A stretch of 64,000 nt of DNA from assembly GCF_039511225.1 (NCBI RefSeq), contig NZ_CP154261.1:4650001-4714000 (forward strand), written 5' to 3'. This DNA comes from Sphingobacterium multivorum. Lineage in GTDB: Bacteria > Bacteroidota > Bacteroidia > Sphingobacteriales > Sphingobacteriaceae. Shown in pieces: positions 63,185 to 64,000 of the stretch; positions within the stretch are counted from its first letter, which is position 1, and every line of letters starts with the position of its first letter. A program made the translations under genes and the position numbers. The notes beneath the pieces were generated by a model. It saw only the letters and a list, made by a program, of their open reading frames with translations, did no database searches and was not told the origin of the DNA.

Positions 63185-64000
63185 TTAAGCTTTTGGATGA
63201 GCTTGTTTATAAATAGACTTCAGTCGTTCTGCTGAGTTATGCGTGTACACTTGCGTTGCCGCAAGCCCCGCGTGCCCCAGCAGCTCCTTAATTGCATTTA
63301 AATCCGCCCCATTATCCAATAGGGCCGTTGCGAAAGTATGCCTCAAAATATGAGGACTTCTTTTACCTTGCGTAGAAATCAGCGTCAATTGCCGATGTAC
63401 AATAGTATAGATCAGCTTGGCATATGCTGGCTTTCCTTCTTTCGTAACGATTAGTAAGCTGTTATTCGTATCAACAAATTGCGTCGCCTTTTGTTGCAAA
63501 TAGTTTTTCAATTCTTTCAATAAAAGATTATTGATCGGAACCAGGCGTTCTTTGTTCCTTTTACCTAATATAAGAATATTTTTATTAAAAAAATCGATAT
63601 CCTGCTCCTTAATTTTCAACAATTCTGCCAACCGAATTCCGGTACCGAACAACAATTCCATCACCATATAATCGCGGCAGGATTCAAATCCATCCTGCTC
63701 CTGTCCCATCTGATCCAACAAACGGACCAGCTTTTCCTTTTCAACAACAACCGGTAATTTTTTTGCAGTTTTTAACGCTTTAATAAGCGTCATGGGATTC
63801 TTGTCGAGACACTCCTCACGCTGCAAAAATTTAAAATAAGTTCGCATTGAAGACATACTCCGGTTGACTGAACTTGCATTTTTTCCGGACTCTACCATTT
63901 GCGCGAAATAATGACGCAAATCACGGTATACAATATCCTGCACAGTCAGCCCCTCACGATCCAAAAAAGACTGAAACATCTCCAGCTCATGCTTATAGGC
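63185..64000 (-). CDS. Tyrosine recombinase XerC-like, 5' end outside window
   Basis: The frame runs through the right edge of the window, so only the last ~271 residues are seen; a Met at 63979 is internal (AYKHELE precedes it). The catalytic set of tyrosine recombinases is complete: Arg in GTGIRLAELL, Lys region GKRNKERLVPI, HILRHTFATALL (His-x2-Arg), GHAGLAATQVYTH (His and Tyr nucleophile). A SAM-like N-terminal domain precedes it. With HPF immediately downstream and no integrase neighbours, this is the housekeeping Xer type used in dimer resolution rather than a phage integrase. Confidence 0.93.
   Translation of the reverse strand, partial: AYKHELEMFQSFLDREGLTVQDIVYRDLRHYFAQMVESGKNASSVNRSMSSMRTYFKFLQREECLDKNPMTLIKALKTAKKLPVVVEKEKLVRLLDQMGQEQDGFESCRDYMVMELLFGTGIRLAELLKIKEQDIDFFNKNILILGKRNKERLVPINNLLLKELKNYLQQKATQFVDTNNSLLIVTKEGKPAYAKLIYTIVHRQLTLISTQGKRSPHILRHTFATALLDNGADLNAIKELLGHAGLAATQVYTHNSAERLKSIYKQAHPKA

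Noticed and set aside
63185..64000. Integrase of a mobile element at the right edge
   Set aside because: The gene is followed directly by hpf, and no phage, transfer or attachment-site features are visible, so a housekeeping Xer recombinase is more likely.
1..64000. CRISPR arrays, insertion sequences or defence systems
   Set aside because: No regularly spaced repeats, transposase genes or recognisable defence genes were found; the only long identical repeat is the tRNA-Phe pair.

Overview
The window looks like chromosome of a member of the Bacteroidota, most likely the Sphingobacteriaceae (Sphingobacterium or a close relative). This is inferred from several things. Base composition is AT-rich and Shine-Dalgarno sites are scarce. 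There are several matches to the Bacteroidota promoter (-7 TAnnTTTG, -33 TTG/TTTG). Carboxypeptidase-regulatory-domain outer-membrane receptors are abundant, Bacteroidota-specific small families (DUF4783-, DUF5362- and DUF6686-like) are present, and there is an Lon / PurF-like / FeoAB-with-Cys-tail complement. No phage, insertion sequence, CRISPR array or rRNA operon is visible. The only recombinase is a Xer-type gene cut by the right edge.

Layout. 0-5 kb: a GH105 unsaturated rhamnogalacturonyl hydrolase and a large Oar-like TonB-dependent receptor with a clear promoter. 5-11 kb: small membrane protein, M48 lipoprotein protease, plsY, nadC, DUF4783 protein, then gpmI overlapping a lipoprotein gene. 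11-15.6 kb: a His/Cys-containing small protein followed by a TonB receptor (probably metal uptake), a ferritin and a TPR protein. 15.9-26.6 kb: lon, a dicarboxylate/amino-acid symporter, a long PurF-like amidotransferase, an Nramp transporter fused to a universal-stress domain, a 2H phosphoesterase and a gamma-glutamyltransferase-family protein. 26.7-34.5 kb: a xylose operon (xylB-xylA-SSS symporter) divergent from a LacI-type regulator, with a perfect 14-bp LacI-family operator between them. The regulator leads a four-gene run that holds two adjacent, mutually homologous membrane proteins of unknown function and a Ycf48-like beta-propeller. 34.6-38.2 kb: a CPA1 cation/proton antiporter carrying an N-terminal SnoaL/NTF2-like domain, and glmM. 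38.4-42.9 kb: PAP2 phosphatase, ZIP transporter, MarR regulator and feoA-feoB plus a 53-residue Cys-rich FeoB-associated protein. A 15-bp inverted repeat sits over the feoA promoter. 43-48.1 kb: amino-acid permease, GNAT acetyltransferase, radical SAM protein, mnmA and two identical tRNA-Phe genes.

48.3-57.4 kb is a complete non-phosphorylating L-fucose catabolic locus: alpha-L-fucosidase, FucP-type permease, mutarotase, fucose dehydrogenase-like SDR, fuconolactonase-like amidohydrolase, an altronate-dehydratase-family (UxaA) enzyme in the place where fuconate dehydratase is needed, a second SDR, an FAH-family hydrolase, and a divergent AraC regulator. The inferred end products are pyruvate and lactate. 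57.4-64 kb: quinone oxidoreductase coupled to an outer-membrane beta-barrel protein, a second ferritin, a DUF6686-like protein, a short hibernation factor and a truncated xerC-like gene.

The observations most worth a second look are the SnoaL-antiporter fusion, the tandem paralogous membrane proteins beside the xylose regulator, the hybrid composition of the fucose pathway, the Nramp-Usp fusion and the candidate operators. All family assignments were made by eye from motifs and are not backed by database searches.
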